A DNA stretch of 64,000 bases from Pseudomonas yamanorum (GTDB taxonomy: Bacteria; Pseudomonadota; Gammaproteobacteria; Pseudomonadales; Pseudomonadaceae): positions 186,001 to 250,000 of the forward strand of contig NZ_JACARE010000010.1 in NCBI RefSeq assembly GCF_013386765.1. The letters run 5' to 3'. The notes beneath the pieces were generated by a model that was not told the origin of the DNA, did no database searches, and saw only the letters and a program-made list of their open reading frames with translations. Below are positions 1-10,771 of this stretch, piece by piece (the stretch's first letter is position 1; every line of letters begins with the position of its first letter). The translations under genes were made by a program, and so were the position numbers.

Positions 1-2328
1 CTTGATCAGGAAGCGTGCCAGCGCTGGCAGCAGCCACAGCGCGCCGAACATGTTCCACAGCAGCATGAAGGTCAGCATCAGGCCCATGTCGGCCTGGAAC
101 TTGATCGCCGAAAAGATCCAGGTGCACACGCCGATGGCCAGGCACAGGCCGGTGAACAGTACGGCTTTACCGGTGGACTTGAGGGTCTGGTAATAGGCTT
201 CCTGCAACGGCAGGCCGGCCCGCAGGAAACTCTCCAGGCGGCTGTAGATGTAGATGCCGTAGTCCACGCCAATCCCCACGCCCAGCGCCACCACCGGCAA
301 GGTCGCGACCTTGACGCCGATGCCCATGAACGCCATCAGCGCGTTGCCCAGCACCGAGGTCAGCACCAGCGGCAGCACGATGCACAGGGTCGCCGCCCAG
401 GAACGGAAGGTGATCATGCACATGGTGGCGACGCACAGGTACACCAGGATCAGGATGATCAGCTCGGATTCCTTGATCACCTCGTTGGTGGCGGCCTCGA
501 TCCCGGCGTTACCGGCGGCGAGGATGAATTCCAGGCCGTCCTTGTTGTTCTCCTTGGCGAAGTCCTGCACCGCATGCACCGCGCGGTCGAGGGTCTCGGC
601 CTTGTGGTCGTTGAGGAACACCAGTACCGGCGCCAGGGAACAATTGTTGTTGTACAGGCCATCGGCACGGGCGATGGAGTTGTTCAGCACGTCGGGGTTG
701 CGCGACAGGGTTTCCCATTTCAGGTTGCCCTCGTTCATGCCCTTGATCATCTGCTTGGACACGGTCACCAGCGAGATGGCCGACTGCACACCCTCGGTGT
801 TCTGCATCTTCCACATCAACTGGTCGATGGGCGCCATGGCTTCATAGCGCGAGCAGCCTTCGGGCGGCGTCTTGACCATCACCACCAGCACGTCGGAGCT
901 GGTGGAGTAGTTGTTGATGATGAAGTTGTTGTCCTTGTTGTAGCGCGAGTCCGGGCGCAGTTCCGGCGCGCCCTGGTCGAGGTCGCCGATCTTCAGGTTC
1001 TGGCTGTACCAGAGGCCGCCACCGAAGGCGACCAGCGCCAGGGCAATCGACACCGGAGCGACTTTGGGGCTGGCGAACTTCGAGAGCAGGCGCCAGAACG
1101 GGTGTTCGCGGTGGGCGTCTTTCTTGCTGCGCTCGATGGCGCGCTTGCTGATGCCCGCGTAGGAGATCGCTACCGGCAGCAGGATCAGGTTGGTGAACAC
1201 GATCACCGCCACACCCACCGAGGCGCCGATGGCCAGTTCGCGGATCACGCCGATGTCGATGATCAGCAGGGTGATAAAGCCCACCGCATCGGCGAGGATC
1301 GCGATCATGCCCGGCAGGAACAACTGGCGGAAAGTACGCCGGGCTGCGGTCAGGGCGTTGTCGGCATCACTGGATTGCAGGGCGATCCCGTTGATCTTCT
1401 GCACGCCGTGGGAAATGCCGATGGCGAAGATCAGGAACGGTACCAGCATCGAGTAGGGATCCAGCCCGAAACCCAGGGCATGCATCAGCCCCAGCTGCCA
1501 GATCACCGCCACCAGCGTGGTGCTCAACACCGCGACGGTACTGCGCAGGCAGTTGGTGAACCACAGCAGCAGCACCAGAGTGATGACGAAAGCGATCCCG
1601 AAGAACAGCACCACCATCACCAGGCCGTCGATCAAGTCGCCGACCTTCTTGGCAAACCCGACGATGTGGATCTTGACGTTGAGGTTCTGCGCTTCGAACT
1701 TGTCGCGGATCTTGTCTTCGAGTTCATGGGAGAACTTGCGGTAGTCCAGGGCCAGCAACTTACCCTGGTCCTGCGGGTCGGGATAGGACTCCAGCAATGG
1801 AATGTCGACGATGCTCGACTTGAAATCGTTGGCCACCAGCCGCCCGACCTGCCCGGACTTGAGCACGTTGTTGCGCAGCTGGTCGAGGCTTTCCGGCGAG
1901 CCGTTGTAGCTCTGCGGGATCACTTCACCGCCGGCAAAGCCTTCTTCGGTAACCTCGGTCCAGCGCACGCTGGGGCTCCACAGGGACTTGAGCCCGGAGC
2001 GGTCGACGCCGGAGATGTAGAACACCTCGTCGTTGATCTGGCGCAGGGTCTCCATGTACTCCTTGGTGAAGATGTCACCGTCCTTGGCTTCCACCGAAAT
2101 GCGCACGGTGTTGCCCAGGTTCGCCAGGTCGTTGCGGTGCTCCATCATCTTCTCGATGAAGGGGTGCTTTAAGGGGATCATTTTTTCGAAGCTGGTGGAC
2201 GGGCGAATCAACGTCGCCTGCCAGAACAGGAAAATGCTCACCAGCAGGCAGATCGTGATCACTGCCGGGCGGTTATTGAAAATCAGGCGCTCGAGAAACG
2301 TGGCCTTGTCGTTGTGATGACTGCTCAT
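1..2328 (-). CDS. MMPL/RND-superfamily exporter, C-terminus cut by window edge
   Basis: Reading the minus strand from an ATG at 2328 gives 776 codons open to base 1, so the last few residues lie outside the window. The protein has the two-fold MMPL layout: one N-terminal membrane helix (about residues 21-38), a large periplasmic loop, a block of helices with GFAKKVGDLIDGL and IGISHGVQKI, then a second loop and a second helix block with VALGVGIGVDYGIYIYSR. The GVDYG-type motif is typical of the MMPL branch of RND proteins. Such exporters move lipids or hydrophobic compounds by proton antiport. It lies 15 bp downstream of the YCF48-like gene, on the same strand, so the two are probably co-transcribed. 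In other Pseudomonas this pair sits with DUF1302/DUF1329 envelope genes (recalled, not seen here). The substrate is unknown. Confidence 0.9.
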   Translation of the reverse strand, partial: MSSHHNDKATFLERLIFNNRPAVITICLLVSIFLFWQATLIRPSTSFEKMIPLKHPFIEKMMEHRNDLANLGNTVRISVEAKDGDIFTKEYMETLRQINDEVFYISGVDRSGLKSLWSPSVRWTEVTEEGFAGGEVIPQSYNGSPESLDQLRNNVLKSGQVGRLVANDFKSSIVDIPLLESYPDPQDQGKLLALDYRKFSHELEDKIRDKFEAQNLNVKIHIVGFAKKVGDLIDGLVMVVLFFGIAFVITLVLLLWFTNCLRSTVAVLSTTLVAVIWQLGLMHALGFGLDPYSMLVPFLIFAIGISHGVQKINGIALQSSDADNALTAARRTFRQLFLPGMIAILADAVGFITLLIIDIGVIRELAIGASVGVAVIVFTNLILLPVAISYAGISKRAIERSKKDAHREHPFWRLLSKFASPKVAPVSIALALVAFGGGLWYSQNLKIGDLDQGAPELRPDSRYNKDNNFIINNYSTSSDVLVVMVKTPPEGCSRYEAMAPIDQLMWKMQNTEGVQSAISLVTVSKQMIKGMNEGNLKWETLSRNPDVLNNSIARADGLYNNNCSLAPVLVFLNDHKAETLDRAVHAVQDFAKENNKDGLEFILAAGNAGIEAATNEVIKESELIILILVYLCVATMCMITFRSWAATLCIVLPLVLTSVLGNALMAFMGIGVKVATLPVVALGVGIGVDYGIYIYSRLESFLRAGLPLQEAYYQTLKSTGKAVLFTGLCLAIGVCTWIFSAIKFQADMGLMLTFMLLWNMFGALWLLPALARFLIK

Positions 2329-2343
2329 TGTGTCCCCGCCTTC

Positions 2344-3399
2344 TTATTGTTTTGTCGGCTCGGCGCCGGTTGGACTGGCCACGCGAACGCCGCCCTGCCC
2401 CGCCAGAATCAAGTTGCCGTTGCCCGCCGCCGTGACCGCCGACAGCGAGATGCGGTCCGGGCGATTGAATACGCTGAAGGTCAGGCCGTCGTCGTGGCTG
2501 ACCACCACGCTGCCGCCGTTGCCCACCACCACGATGGAGCCGTCGTCCAGCAGGGTCGCCCCCGACAGGCCGAACTCCAGCGCGCCACGGGTGGCGTTCA
2601 ATTCCACCGGCTCCCAGGTGCTGCCAAAATCCGTGGAGCGAAACAGGTTGCCGCGCAAGCCGTAGGCCAACAGGGTTTGCGCCTGGGCAGTGCCGATCAC
2701 GCCGAACAGCGAGCCCTCGTAGGGGCCTTCGAGTTTTTCCCAGGTTTGCCCCTCGTCATGGGAGCGGAACATGCTGCCCTGCTCGCCGACGATAAACAGC
2801 CCGGCGTCTTTGACCTGGGCAATGGCGTTGAGGTGGTATTGGTCTTCGTTGTCGAGACGGTCGCTGACGTCGTCCCAGGTTTTGCCGCCGTCGGTGGTTT
2901 CGATCAGCGCGCCGTAGGCGCCCACGGCAAAGCCGGTGCTGGCGTCCTTGAACCAGACGTCGAGCAGCGGCGCTTCGCGCTTGAGGTCCTGGAATTGCTG
3001 GGTCCAGGTCACGCCGCCATCGGTGCTGGCGAGGATCTGTGCGTCATGGCCCACGGCCCAACCGTGTTGGTCGTCGGCAAAAAACACGGCCGTCAGCAGT
3101 TGCCGGGTGGGGACTTTGGCCTGGGTCCAGGTGGCGCCCTGGTCGTCGGAATAGAGAATGTGCCCGCGATCACCGACGGCGACCAGGCGTTTGCCTGCGT
3201 GCACCACGTCGATCATCAGGCTTTTGGCGGCCTTGGGGGAATCAATGGCAAACACCGCCGCGGCGGGGGTTTCAGTGGCGGCGTGGGCCGCTGTCGACAA
3301 CGCGACAGCCCCCAGCAACGAGAGCGCTGTGGCCAGCAATGCGACCCTGCGCGTGGCCTTCGGGCGGAAAAACACCACACCCATGACAGGCTCACTCAT
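2344..3399 (-). CDS. YCF48-related (photosystem II stability factor-like) beta-propeller protein
   Basis: The product is about 351 residues. A signal peptide is visible (VALLATALSLLGAVALSTAAHA), so the protein is exported. The mature part has repeated units of the form 'DDQGATWTQ', 'STDGGVTWTQ', 'TTDGGKTWDD', 'SHDEGQTWEK', 'STDFGSTWEP': the Asp-box/BNR motif S/T-x-D-x-G-x-T-W of YCF48/HCF136-type propellers. In non-photosynthetic bacteria these are periplasmic scaffold proteins of unknown role. I chose the ATG at 3399 because GAGAAAGG lies just upstream; the ATG 15 bases earlier has no ribosome site. It precedes the MMPL exporter by 15 bp, suggesting it is a periplasmic partner of that pump. 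Confidence 0.85.
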   Translation of the reverse strand: MSEPVMGVVFFRPKATRRVALLATALSLLGAVALSTAAHAATETPAAAVFAIDSPKAAKSLMIDVVHAGKRLVAVGDRGHILYSDDQGATWTQAKVPTRQLLTAVFFADDQHGWAVGHDAQILASTDGGVTWTQQFQDLKREAPLLDVWFKDASTGFAVGAYGALIETTDGGKTWDDVSDRLDNEDQYHLNAIAQVKDAGLFIVGEQGSMFRSHDEGQTWEKLEGPYEGSLFGVIGTAQAQTLLAYGLRGNLFRSTDFGSTWEPVELNATRGALEFGLSGATLLDDGSIVVVGNGGSVVVSHDDGLTFSVFNRPDRISLSAVTAAGNGNLILAGQGGVRVASPTGAEPTKQ

Positions 3400-3594
3400 A
3401 GACCTTTCTCCCATTTATTATTGTTAGGTCGTCTTGCCGTGAGGAGCCCTGAAACCTGCAATCTAGAGCGCCTTGGGCAAGCTGGGCCATCCTAGCGGGC
3501 TTTGGAATCGTCTGACAATCGGCGCTACGTTATGTTTTGTTAACTGGAAGGGGTTAAGCCGGTGCTGAATGTAATGCTATCAGTAGCGGTGATC

Positions 3595-3704
3595 GTGGCG
3601 AGGGAGCTTGCTGTGGCGAGGGAGCTTGCTCCCGCTGGGCTGCGCAGCGGCCCCAAAATCCTGGGAGCGCTTCGCACTCCAGCGGGAGCAAGCTCCCTCG
3701 CCAC
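3595..3704. repeat. REP/REPIN-type palindrome with a tandem 18-bp duplication
   Basis: A 24-bp arm (3613-3636, GTGGCGAGGGAGCTTGCTCC...) is perfectly inverted at 3681-3704. The first 18 bases of the left arm are duplicated immediately upstream at 3595-3612. The element sits in the roughly 410-bp gap between the YCF48-like gene (start 3399) and the Gfo/Idh gene; I see nothing else in that gap apart from an AT-rich stretch before the downstream start. Confidence 0.85.
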
Positions 3705-3813
3705 GGGGTGCATTGTTCGTCGCGGGAATGAATTTTTATTCTATCTATTGAATATTGGGAATATTTATTCCATAAATAGGCTTCTGACAACAATAATTCG
3801 AAGGTACCTGGCT

Positions 3814-4929
3814 ATGCGCGAACTCGGAATCGGCCTGATTGGCACAGGCTTTATGGGGCGTGCCCACGCCCTGGCGTTCAATAACGCGCGGGCGGTGTTT
3901 GAGCTGCCGGTGAAGCTTACCCTGGCCGCCCTGGCCGATGCCGATACCGAACGCGCCAAGCGCTGCGCCAGCGACTGGGGTTTTGCCCAGGCCCATGGCG
4001 ACTGGCAGCAGTTGATCAACGACCCCAAGGTAGATGTCGTCGCCATCACCACACCCAACCATTTGCACTACCCGATGGCCATGGCTGCCCTGGCGGCAGG
4101 CAAGGCGGTGTATTGCGAGAAGCCGCTGGCGGTGAGCCTGGAGCAGGCGGCGGCCATGCGCGATGCGGCGAGCAAGGCCGGGGTGGTGACCCGGGTGGGT
4201 TACAACTATCAGCACAACCCGATGATCGGCCTGGCCCGGCAGTTGATCGACAGCGGTGAGTTGGGAGAGATCATCAGTTTCCAAGGGGAATTCAGCGAGG
4301 ATTTCATGGCGGATGCGGCGTCGCCCTGGTCGTGGCGTTGTGAGGTGGGGCATGCCGGTGGGGCCTTGGCGGACCTGGGCAGTCATTTGCTGTCCATGGC
4401 GCGCTATCTGGTGGGGGATGTCGTAAGTGTGTGTGCCGATACGCAGACGGTGCACGGGCAGCGGCCAGCCACGGCGGGGAGTGAGACGCTGCGGGAGATT
4501 GCGGTGGATGATCAGGTGCATGCGTTGTTGCGGTTTGCCAACGGTGCGCGGGGGACGGTGAGCAGCAGTTGGCTGAAGCATGGGTATAAGAATCACCTGA
4601 GCTTTGAGATCAGTGGCACGCGGGGCACGTTGTTGTTTGATCAGGAGCGGTTGAATGAATTGCAGCTGTTCCGGGTTGGGCAGGAGGGGTTTCAACGGTT
4701 GCTGGCGGGGCCTGCGCTTGCGGGGTATGCGGCGTTCAGTCCGGCGCCGGGGCATCAGTTGGGGTACAACGAGTTGAAGACGCTGGAGGTGCATGAGTTG
4801 GTGATGGCGTTGGCTGGCAAAGGCAGTGATGGGACGGATTTTGCGGCGGCTTGGGAGGTGGAGCGGTTGGCGGCGGCGATTCGGGTGGCGGCTCGGGAGG
4901 AGCGGTGGGTCAGGCTGAGTGAGGTTTAA
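3814..4929 (+). CDS. Gfo/Idh/MocA-family NAD(P)-dependent oxidoreductase
   Basis: The product is 371 residues. The N-terminus carries the Rossmann loop IGTGFMGRAHA (residues 9-19), and EKPLA (102-106) contains the catalytic Lys103 typical of this family. A later GGALADLGSHLLSMA segment matches the C-terminal substrate domain with its active-site His. These enzymes oxidise or reduce sugars, inositols or pseudo-sugars; the substrate cannot be read from sequence. The open frame runs further upstream, but the ATG at 3814 follows AAGG at good spacing and starts exactly at the family's N-terminus. It stands alone, with REP elements on both sides and no transporter or regulator next to it. The last third has unusually many G-ending codons. 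Confidence 0.9.
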   Translation: MRELGIGLIGTGFMGRAHALAFNNARAVFELPVKLTLAALADADTERAKRCASDWGFAQAHGDWQQLINDPKVDVVAITTPNHLHYPMAMAALAAGKAVYCEKPLAVSLEQAAAMRDAASKAGVVTRVGYNYQHNPMIGLARQLIDSGELGEIISFQGEFSEDFMADAASPWSWRCEVGHAGGALADLGSHLLSMARYLVGDVVSVCADTQTVHGQRPATAGSETLREIAVDDQVHALLRFANGARGTVSSSWLKHGYKNHLSFEISGTRGTLLFDQERLNELQLFRVGQEGFQRLLAGPALAGYAAFSPAPGHQLGYNELKTLEVHELVMALAGKGSDGTDFAAAWEVERLAAAIRVAAREERWVRLSEV

Positions 4930-4947
4930 AGGATAGAGGAGATCAAA

Positions 4948-5038
4948 TGTGGGAGCCGGGCTTGCCCGCGATAGCGGTGTGTCAGCCAGCATATTCGCTG
5001 ACTGTTACACCGCTATCGCAGGCAAGCCAGCTCCCACA
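4948..5038. repeat. REP/REPIN-type inverted repeat
   Basis: TGTGGGAGCCGGGCTTGCCCGCGATAG is inverted as CTATCGCAGGCAAGCCAGCTCCCACA, with a less conserved middle. It separates the convergent Gfo/Idh and cusA genes. Confidence 0.85.
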
Positions 5039-5065
5039 GAAGCCAGCTACTACATTTGATTTTTG

Positions 5066-8000
5066 TCAGCTTTGAGGTTTGCGCATCAGGCGGTACGCCG
5101 CCGGGATGACGAACAGGGAGAGCAGCGGTGCGGTGAGCATGCCGCCGATCATGGGCGCGGCAATCCGGCTCATGACTTCGCTGCCGGTGCCGCCGCCCAG
5201 CAGGATCGGCAACAAGCCGGCGATGATCACGGCCACGGTCATCGCCTTGGGGCGTACGCGCAATACGGCGCCTTCGGTGATGGCTTCCAGCAAGGCCTGG
5301 TCCCCTCCTCCCTGGCGTTCAGCCCAGGCGTTTTTCAAATACAGCAGCATGATGACGCCGAACTCGGCCGATACCCCCGCCAACGCAATAAACCCGACAC
5401 CGGTCGCCACCGACAGGTTGAAGCCCAGCCAGTACAGCAACCAGACCCCGCCGGTCAGCGCGAACGGCAACGTGGCGAGGATCAGCAGCGCCTCATCCAC
5501 CCGGCGGAACGTCAGGTACAGCAGCACGAAGATGATCAGCAGGGTCGCCGGCACCACCAGTTTCAGGCGTTCATTGGCCCGCTCCAGGAACTCGAACTGC
5601 CCCGAATAGCTGAGGCTCATGCCCGGCTGCAACTGCACCTGCTGGTTGATCGCCTCACGCAAGTCCTTCACCACCGACGCCAGGTCGCGGTCGCGCACGT
5701 CGATATACACCCAGCCGGAAGGCCGGGCGTTTTCGCTCTTGAGCATCGGCGGGCCTTCAGTGACCTTTATTTTGGCTACGCTGCCCAAGGTGATCTGGCT
5801 GCCCGAAGGCGTGTAGATCGGCAGGTTGCCCAAGGCGCTCACCGAGTCGCGCCACTCTTTCGGGTAGCGCAGGTTGATGGGAAACCGCGCCAGGCCTTCG
5901 ACGGTCTCGCCAATGTTTTCACCGCCAATCGCCCCGGAAACGATGGACTGCACATCGGTGATGTTCAGGCCATAGCGTGCAGCCGCCGGGCGGTCGATAT
6001 CCACGTCGATGTAGCGCCCACCCGTCAGGCGTTCGGCCAGGGCCGAGCTGACGCCGGGCACCGTTTTGGCGACCTTTTCCACGGCCTGGGTCACGGCGTC
6101 GATCTGCATCAGGCTGGTGCCCGCCACCTTCACGCCAATCGGGCTTTTGACGCCGGTAGCGAGCATGTCGATGCGGTTGCGGATCGGCGGGATCCAGATG
6201 TTGGTCAAGCCCGGCACCTGCACCACCCGGTCGAGTTCCTTCACCAGTTTTTCCGGGGTCATGCCCGGGCGCCATTGGTCTCGCGGCTTGAACTCGATGG
6301 TGGTTTCGAACATTTCCAGCGGCGCCGGGTCGGTGGCGGTTTCCGCGCGGCCGGCCTTGCCGAACACATGGGCAACTTCCGGCACGCTCTTGATCAAGCG
6401 GTCGGTACGCTGCAACAACGCGCCCGCGGTTTGCGTCGACAACCCCGGCAGCGCCGAAGGCATGTACAGCAGGTCGCCTTCATCCAGCGGCGGCAGGAAT
6501 TCACCCCCCAGGTGCGACACCGGCCACAGTGCACTGGCGACCATCAACAGCGCCACCAGCAAGGTCATGCGCGGCCAGCGCAGCACGGCGTCGAGCGCTG
6601 GCTGATAGAGCTTGATCAGGCCGTGATTCAGCGGGTTGCGTTGCTCGTCGGGGATGCGCCCGCGAATCCAGTACCCCATCAGCACCGGGATCAAGGTCAC
6701 CGACAACCCCGCCGCCGCGGCCATGGCGTAGGTCTTGGTGTAGGCCAGCGGCCCGAACAAGCGGCCTTCCTGGGCTTGCAGGGTGAACACCGGGATAAAC
6801 GACAAGGTGATGATCAGCAGGCAGAAAAACAGCGCCGGCCCCACCTCCACCGCCGCGTCGGTGATAACCCTCCAGTGCTCTTCACCCTTCAATTCCTGGT
6901 TCGGATGCACGTGGTGCCAGGCCTCGATTTTCTTGTGGGCGTTCTCGATCATCACCACCGCGCCATCGACCATCGCGCCGATGGCAATCGCAATCCCGCC
7001 CAGGGACATGATGTTGGCGTTGATGCCCTGGAAGCGCATCACGATAAAGGCAATCAACACCCCCACCGGCAACGAGATGATCGCCACCAGGGACGAGCGC
7101 AGGTGCCACAGGAAGATCCCGCACACCAGCGCCACCACGAGGAACTCCTCCAGCAGCTTGTGGCTGAGGTTGTCCACGGCGCGGTCGATCAGTTTGCTGC
7201 GATCGTAGGTGGTGACGATTTCCACGCCGGGCGGCAGGCTGGTTTTCAGTTGTTCCAGCTTGCTCTTCACCGCCGCGATGGCCTCGCGGGCGTTCTTGCC
7301 GCTGCGCAGGATCACCACCCCGCCCACCGCCTCGCCTTCGCCATCCAGCTCGCTGATACCCCGGCGCATGTCCGGGCCCAGCTGGATTATCGCCACATCA
7401 CCGAGGGTCACCGGCACGTTGTTGGCGTCGAGCCGCAGGGGAATCGCGCGAAAGTCCTCCAGGGTCTTCAGGTAGCCGGAGGCGCGCACCATGTATTCCG
7501 ACTCGCCCATGTTCAGCACCGAGCCGCCGGTTTCCTGGTTGGCCTTGCCGATGGCCTCCACCACTTGCGCTTGGGTGATGCCGCGACTGGCCAGGGCCAG
7601 GGGATCGATCTGCACTTGGTATTGTTTGACCTGGCCGCCAATGGTCGCCACTTCGGCGACGTTGGGCAGGGTCTTGAGTTCGAACTTGAGGAACCAGTCC
7701 TGCAACGAGCGCAACTGCGCCAGGTCATGTTTGCCGGTGCGGTCCACCAGGGCGTACTGGTAGATCCAGCCGACACCGGTGGCGTCCGGGCCCAGCGCCG
7801 GCTTGGCCGACGCCGGCAAGCGCGCCTGCAGCTGGCTCAGGTATTCCAGCACCCGCGAGCGTGCCCAATACAGGTCGGTGCCTTCGTCAAACAGCACGTA
7901 GACGTAGCTGTCGCCGAAGAACGAAAAGCCGCGCACGGTCTTCGCCCCCGGCACCGAGAGCATGGTGGTGGTCATCGGGTAGGTGACCTGGTTCTCGACA

Positions 8001-8179
8001 ATCTGCGGCGCCTGGCCCGGGTATGGCGTGCGGATAATCACCTGCACATCCGACAGGTCCGGCAGGGCGTCCACCGGCGTGTTCTGGATCGACCACAAGC
8101 CCCATGCGGTGACGAATAAAGTCGCCAGCAACACCAAAAAGCGGTTGGCCACCGACCAACGAATCAACAGGGCGATCAT
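5066..8179 (-). CDS. cusA: Cu(I)/Ag(I) efflux RND pump, inner-membrane subunit (CusA type)
   Basis: The product is 1037 residues, the usual length of heavy-metal RND (HME) pumps. The N-terminus [14 protein letters not shown] is typical, and helix 4 carries [23 protein letters not shown], the motif of CusA/SilA-type monovalent-metal pumps rather than of divalent CzcA. Twelve membrane helices with two large periplasmic loops are expected. In the CusCBA complex this subunit uses proton import to drive Cu(I)/Ag(I) through the CusC duct. The start overlaps cusB by 4 bp (ATGA), so the genes are translationally coupled. No cusF or cusRS homologue is adjacent; a two-component system lies 1.9 kb upstream but is separated by other genes. 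Confidence 0.95.
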   Translation of the reverse strand: MIALLIRWSVANRFLVLLATLFVTAWGLWSIQNTPVDALPDLSDVQVIIRTPYPGQAPQIVENQVTYPMTTTMLSVPGAKTVRGFSFFGDSYVYVLFDEGTDLYWARSRVLEYLSQLQARLPASAKPALGPDATGVGWIYQYALVDRTGKHDLAQLRSLQDWFLKFELKTLPNVAEVATIGGQVKQYQVQIDPLALASRGITQAQVVEAIGKANQETGGSVLNMGESEYMVRASGYLKTLEDFRAIPLRLDANNVPVTLGDVAIIQLGPDMRRGISELDGEGEAVGGVVILRSGKNAREAIAAVKSKLEQLKTSLPPGVEIVTTYDRSKLIDRAVDNLSHKLLEEFLVVALVCGIFLWHLRSSLVAIISLPVGVLIAFIVMRFQGINANIMSLGGIAIAIGAMVDGAVVMIENAHKKIEAWHHVHPNQELKGEEHWRVITDAAVEVGPALFFCLLIITLSFIPVFTLQAQEGRLFGPLAYTKTYAMAAAAGLSVTLIPVLMGYWIRGRIPDEQRNPLNHGLIKLYQPALDAVLRWPRMTLLVALLMVASALWPVSHLGGEFLPPLDEGDLLYMPSALPGLSTQTAGALLQRTDRLIKSVPEVAHVFGKAGRAETATDPAPLEMFETTIEFKPRDQWRPGMTPEKLVKELDRVVQVPGLTNIWIPPIRNRIDMLATGVKSPIGVKVAGTSLMQIDAVTQAVEKVAKTVPGVSSALAERLTGGRYIDVDIDRPAAARYGLNITDVQSIVSGAIGGENIGETVEGLARFPINLRYPKEWRDSVSALGNLPIYTPSGSQITLGSVAKIKVTEGPPMLKSENARPSGWVYIDVRDRDLASVVKDLREAINQQVQLQPGMSLSYSGQFEFLERANERLKLVVPATLLIIFVLLYLTFRRVDEALLILATLPFALTGGVWLLYWLGFNLSVATGVGFIALAGVSAEFGVIMLLYLKNAWAERQGGGDQALLEAITEGAVLRVRPKAMTVAVIIAGLLPILLGGGTGSEVMSRIAAPMIGGMLTAPLLSLFVIPAAYRLMRKPQS

Positions 8180-9444
8180 GGTCGGGCTCCCGGTTGCATG
8201 CTCATGCCGTCCATGGCCCCCTCATTTGAAAAACCGTCGGACGATTGAGTGGTAATTCCCTTCAAACTTGCTTCAGAGTCCAGCAGAAATTGACCCGAGG
8301 CGACCACCTGCTGGCCTTCCTGCAAACCTGCGACGATCACGGTCTGGTCCTGGTTTTCCGCCCCCACCTGCACTTCTACCGGGCGATAACGTCCGCCCTC
8401 CTCGGCCACCATCACCAGCACGCGTTTGCCGGTACGAATCAGCGCTTCGCTCGGCAACAACAGCACCGACTGGCCGGTGGATTGGGCCAGGCGCACCTGA
8501 GCGGTCATGCCGGGCCGCAACCGGCCATCAGGGTTGGGCAGCTCAACCCGAACCTGCACGGTGCGGCTGTCCATGGCGGTGGCCGGCAGAATCGCGCTGA
8601 CGGTGCCGCTGAATGCCTGCCCCGGCAAACCAACAAACCGGCTCTCGACGGTTTGCCCGACCGCCAACGCAGCGCCCTGGGCTTCAGGCACGGCGACTTG
8701 CAGCCACACGGTGCCCAAGCCATTGACCCGCGCCAGGGTCTGGCCCGGCGCGACGGTCATGCCTTCGCGCACGTCCAGGGTTTGCAACGCGCCGGCCAGC
8801 GGGCTGGTAATGGTCATCACCGATTGCACCCGGCCGCTGCGCTCCATTTGCGCGATCAACCCGGCGGGCATGCCGCTCAGCCGCAGGCGCTGGCGGGCGG
8901 CGGCCAACAGGCCGGCGTCGCTGTGGCGCAGGGCAAGGAATTCTTCCTGGGCGGCAGCCCATTCCGGCACCAGAATGTCGGCCAGGGGCGCATCGGCCTT
9001 GAGCACATCACCCGGCGCACGGGCGTAAACCCGCTCCACAAACCCGGCAGCCCGGGCCTGCACCACTGCCACATCGCGGTCGTTGAAGGCGAGGATTCCC
9101 GACAGTTCAAGACTCGACGCCAACACGCCGCGGCTGACACTCGCCAGGCGTACGCCGATGTTCTGGGTCAGGCTCGAATCGATGCGAATCGCCGCAGTGT
9201 CCGCCGCTGCGCCCTGCTCGCCGCCATAACGCGGCACCAGTTGCATGTCCATAAAGGGCGACTTGCCCGGCTTGTCGAATTTCTGCTGCGGGTACATCGG
9301 GTCGTACCAGTACAACGCCTTTTTCTCCTGCGGCGCCTGCATCGCCCCGGCCATGGCCGGTTTCTGCGCCAGCCAGTAGCCGCCACCCAGGCCCAGCAGC
9401 AGGACGCCGCCCAACAGCGCCATGTTCACGATTCGGTTATTCAT
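8176..9444 (-). CDS. cusB: CusB-type periplasmic adaptor (membrane fusion protein)
   Basis: The product is 422 residues. It begins with a single N-terminal membrane anchor (residues 9-25), then a heavy-metal-binding domain ([20 protein letters not shown], about residues 45-64, followed by MDMQLVPRY) that matches the YHS-like Cys-free metal module of CusB proteins. After it come the barrel-sandwich and alpha-hairpin segments of adaptors that bridge CusA and CusC. The C-terminus is rich in Met ([12 protein letters not shown]), plausibly extra metal ligands. It overlaps cusC by 8 bp and cusA by 4 bp. Confidence 0.94.
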   Translation of the reverse strand: MNNRIVNMALLGGVLLLGLGGGYWLAQKPAMAGAMQAPQEKKALYWYDPMYPQQKFDKPGKSPFMDMQLVPRYGGEQGAAADTAAIRIDSSLTQNIGVRLASVSRGVLASSLELSGILAFNDRDVAVVQARAAGFVERVYARAPGDVLKADAPLADILVPEWAAAQEEFLALRHSDAGLLAAARQRLRLSGMPAGLIAQMERSGRVQSVMTITSPLAGALQTLDVREGMTVAPGQTLARVNGLGTVWLQVAVPEAQGAALAVGQTVESRFVGLPGQAFSGTVSAILPATAMDSRTVQVRVELPNPDGRLRPGMTAQVRLAQSTGQSVLLLPSEALIRTGKRVLVMVAEEGGRYRPVEVQVGAENQDQTVIVAGLQEGQQVVASGQFLLDSEASLKGITTQSSDGFSNEGAMDGMSMQPGARP

Positions 9445-10675
9445 TGGCGGGTTCCCCGTAAGCGAAATACAGCTGGGCGCCGGTCAGGGCGCGCTGCTCA
9501 ATGGCATCAATCTGTTTGAAGCGCGCCTCGACCCACTCACGGCGGGCGCTGACCACGTTCATCAGGTCGCCCTTGCCCGCGCGGTAACCCGCCAGGCTCA
9601 GGGCAACCTTCTCCTCGGCCAGCGGCACAAGGCTGTCCTGGCTGCGCTGCACGGCACGGTCCAGGCGCTGATAGTTGGCCAGGTCGTCTTCAAGTTCCTG
9701 GGCGTGTTCGCGGGTCTTGGCTTCGCGCTCGGCGTCCAGCTGGTCGAGTTGAGCCTGCTTGGCGGCGATGCCGGGGTTCTGCCGGCGACCGGGGAAGATC
9801 GGCAGATCGAAGGTGAATTGCAGGCTGACCATGTCACCGTATTCGCGGCCACGGTGCTGATAGTCCACCTCCCAACTCCAGTCCGAAGTGTTCTGCGCCC
9901 TGGCCTCGTTCAGCCGGGCTTCGGCCTCGCGGGTACGCGGCACAAAGGCTTGCAGTTCCGGGTGCTGGTGCAGGTTGTGGGTGAAGCCATGGGTGTCGAT
10001 TGTCCAGTTCGGCAACTGGCCGCTGGGGGCTTCGCTGGCGGCCGGGCCGATCCAGCGCTTGAGGGCAGCGCGGGCCTGGGCGCGTTGCTGGATCAGTTCG
10101 TCCTCGCGCCCGGCAAGGTCGGCGGCTTCCTGTTTGGGGATCACCGTGTCGGAAGGCTGCCCACGCCCACCGGCCAACTGCGCACGCACGGTGTCTTGCA
10201 GCAGGCGATTCTGCTGATAGAAGTCCTTGAACAGAGCCTCTTTGCGCTCCACCGCATAGGCGCGAATCCACGCCTGAGCGGTGGCCTGGCGCACGTTCAG
10301 GCGCTCGATGCGGCCTTCGGCGGCCGCCGTGTCCACGGTGGCCGAGGCCAACTCCACCCGCGCCTTGCGCTTGTCGCGGCTGGGCACTTGCTGCTGGATG
10401 CCGATCATCTGCTCGGTCATGTCATCGCCATACAGCGTGCCGCGATTGGGCCCGCCAATGGGGAAGTTCTGCAGGCCCACCACCAGTTTCGGGTCCGGCA
10501 ACTCACCTGCCGGTATCGCCGCCTGGCCAGCAGCCTGCAATTTTGCGGATTCGGCCGCCAGCGACGGCGCGTTGTTTTGCGCCAGGCGCAGGGCCTCATC
10601 CAGGGTCAGCGCAGACGCCAGCGTCGGCCACGCCAGCACGCCCACCACCAGGGCACGCACGCATAGGGAATTCAT
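9437..10675 (-). CDS. cusC: CusC-type outer-membrane efflux protein (TolC superfamily)
   Basis: The product is 412 residues. A signal peptide (MNSLCVRALVVGVLAWPTLASA) is followed by LTLDEALRLAQNNAPSLAAE, the standard opening of outer-membrane efflux domains, and by long coiled-coil helices rich in Ala, Gln and Arg. It forms the trimeric outer-membrane duct for CusBA. The ATG at 10675 is preferred because AGGAAA lies 7-12 bases upstream and the signal peptide starts there; the alternative 30 bases earlier lacks a ribosome site. It is the first efflux gene of the operon, about 100 bp after the small Met/Cys-rich gene. Confidence 0.92.
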   Translation of the reverse strand: MNSLCVRALVVGVLAWPTLASALTLDEALRLAQNNAPSLAAESAKLQAAGQAAIPAGELPDPKLVVGLQNFPIGGPNRGTLYGDDMTEQMIGIQQQVPSRDKRKARVELASATVDTAAAEGRIERLNVRQATAQAWIRAYAVERKEALFKDFYQQNRLLQDTVRAQLAGGRGQPSDTVIPKQEAADLAGREDELIQQRAQARAALKRWIGPAASEAPSGQLPNWTIDTHGFTHNLHQHPELQAFVPRTREAEARLNEARAQNTSDWSWEVDYQHRGREYGDMVSLQFTFDLPIFPGRRQNPGIAAKQAQLDQLDAEREAKTREHAQELEDDLANYQRLDRAVQRSQDSLVPLAEEKVALSLAGYRAGKGDLMNVVSARREWVEARFKQIDAIEQRALTGAQLYFAYGEPANE

Positions 10676-10771
10676 CTTGAAGTTTCCTGTTCTGTTGCGC
10701 TGCACTCCGCTTTACGCGGCCCACAGCAAGGCCATCCCGGGTCGGGGACGAGTCTTCAGGTGCAACAGGAT

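Noticed and set aside
574..2172. Long plus-strand open frame (532 codons)
   Set aside because: Antisense shadow of the MMPL exporter; His/Gln/Asp-rich product without domains, typical of high-GC3 antisense frames.
4948..5038. Repeated palindromes as a CRISPR array
   Set aside because: Copies are scattered singly between genes, variable, and inverted; they are REP/REPIN elements.
5063..8119. Plus-strand open frame of 1018 codons
   Set aside because: Mirror of cusA; low-complexity His/Arg/Gln-rich translation, no recognisable fold.
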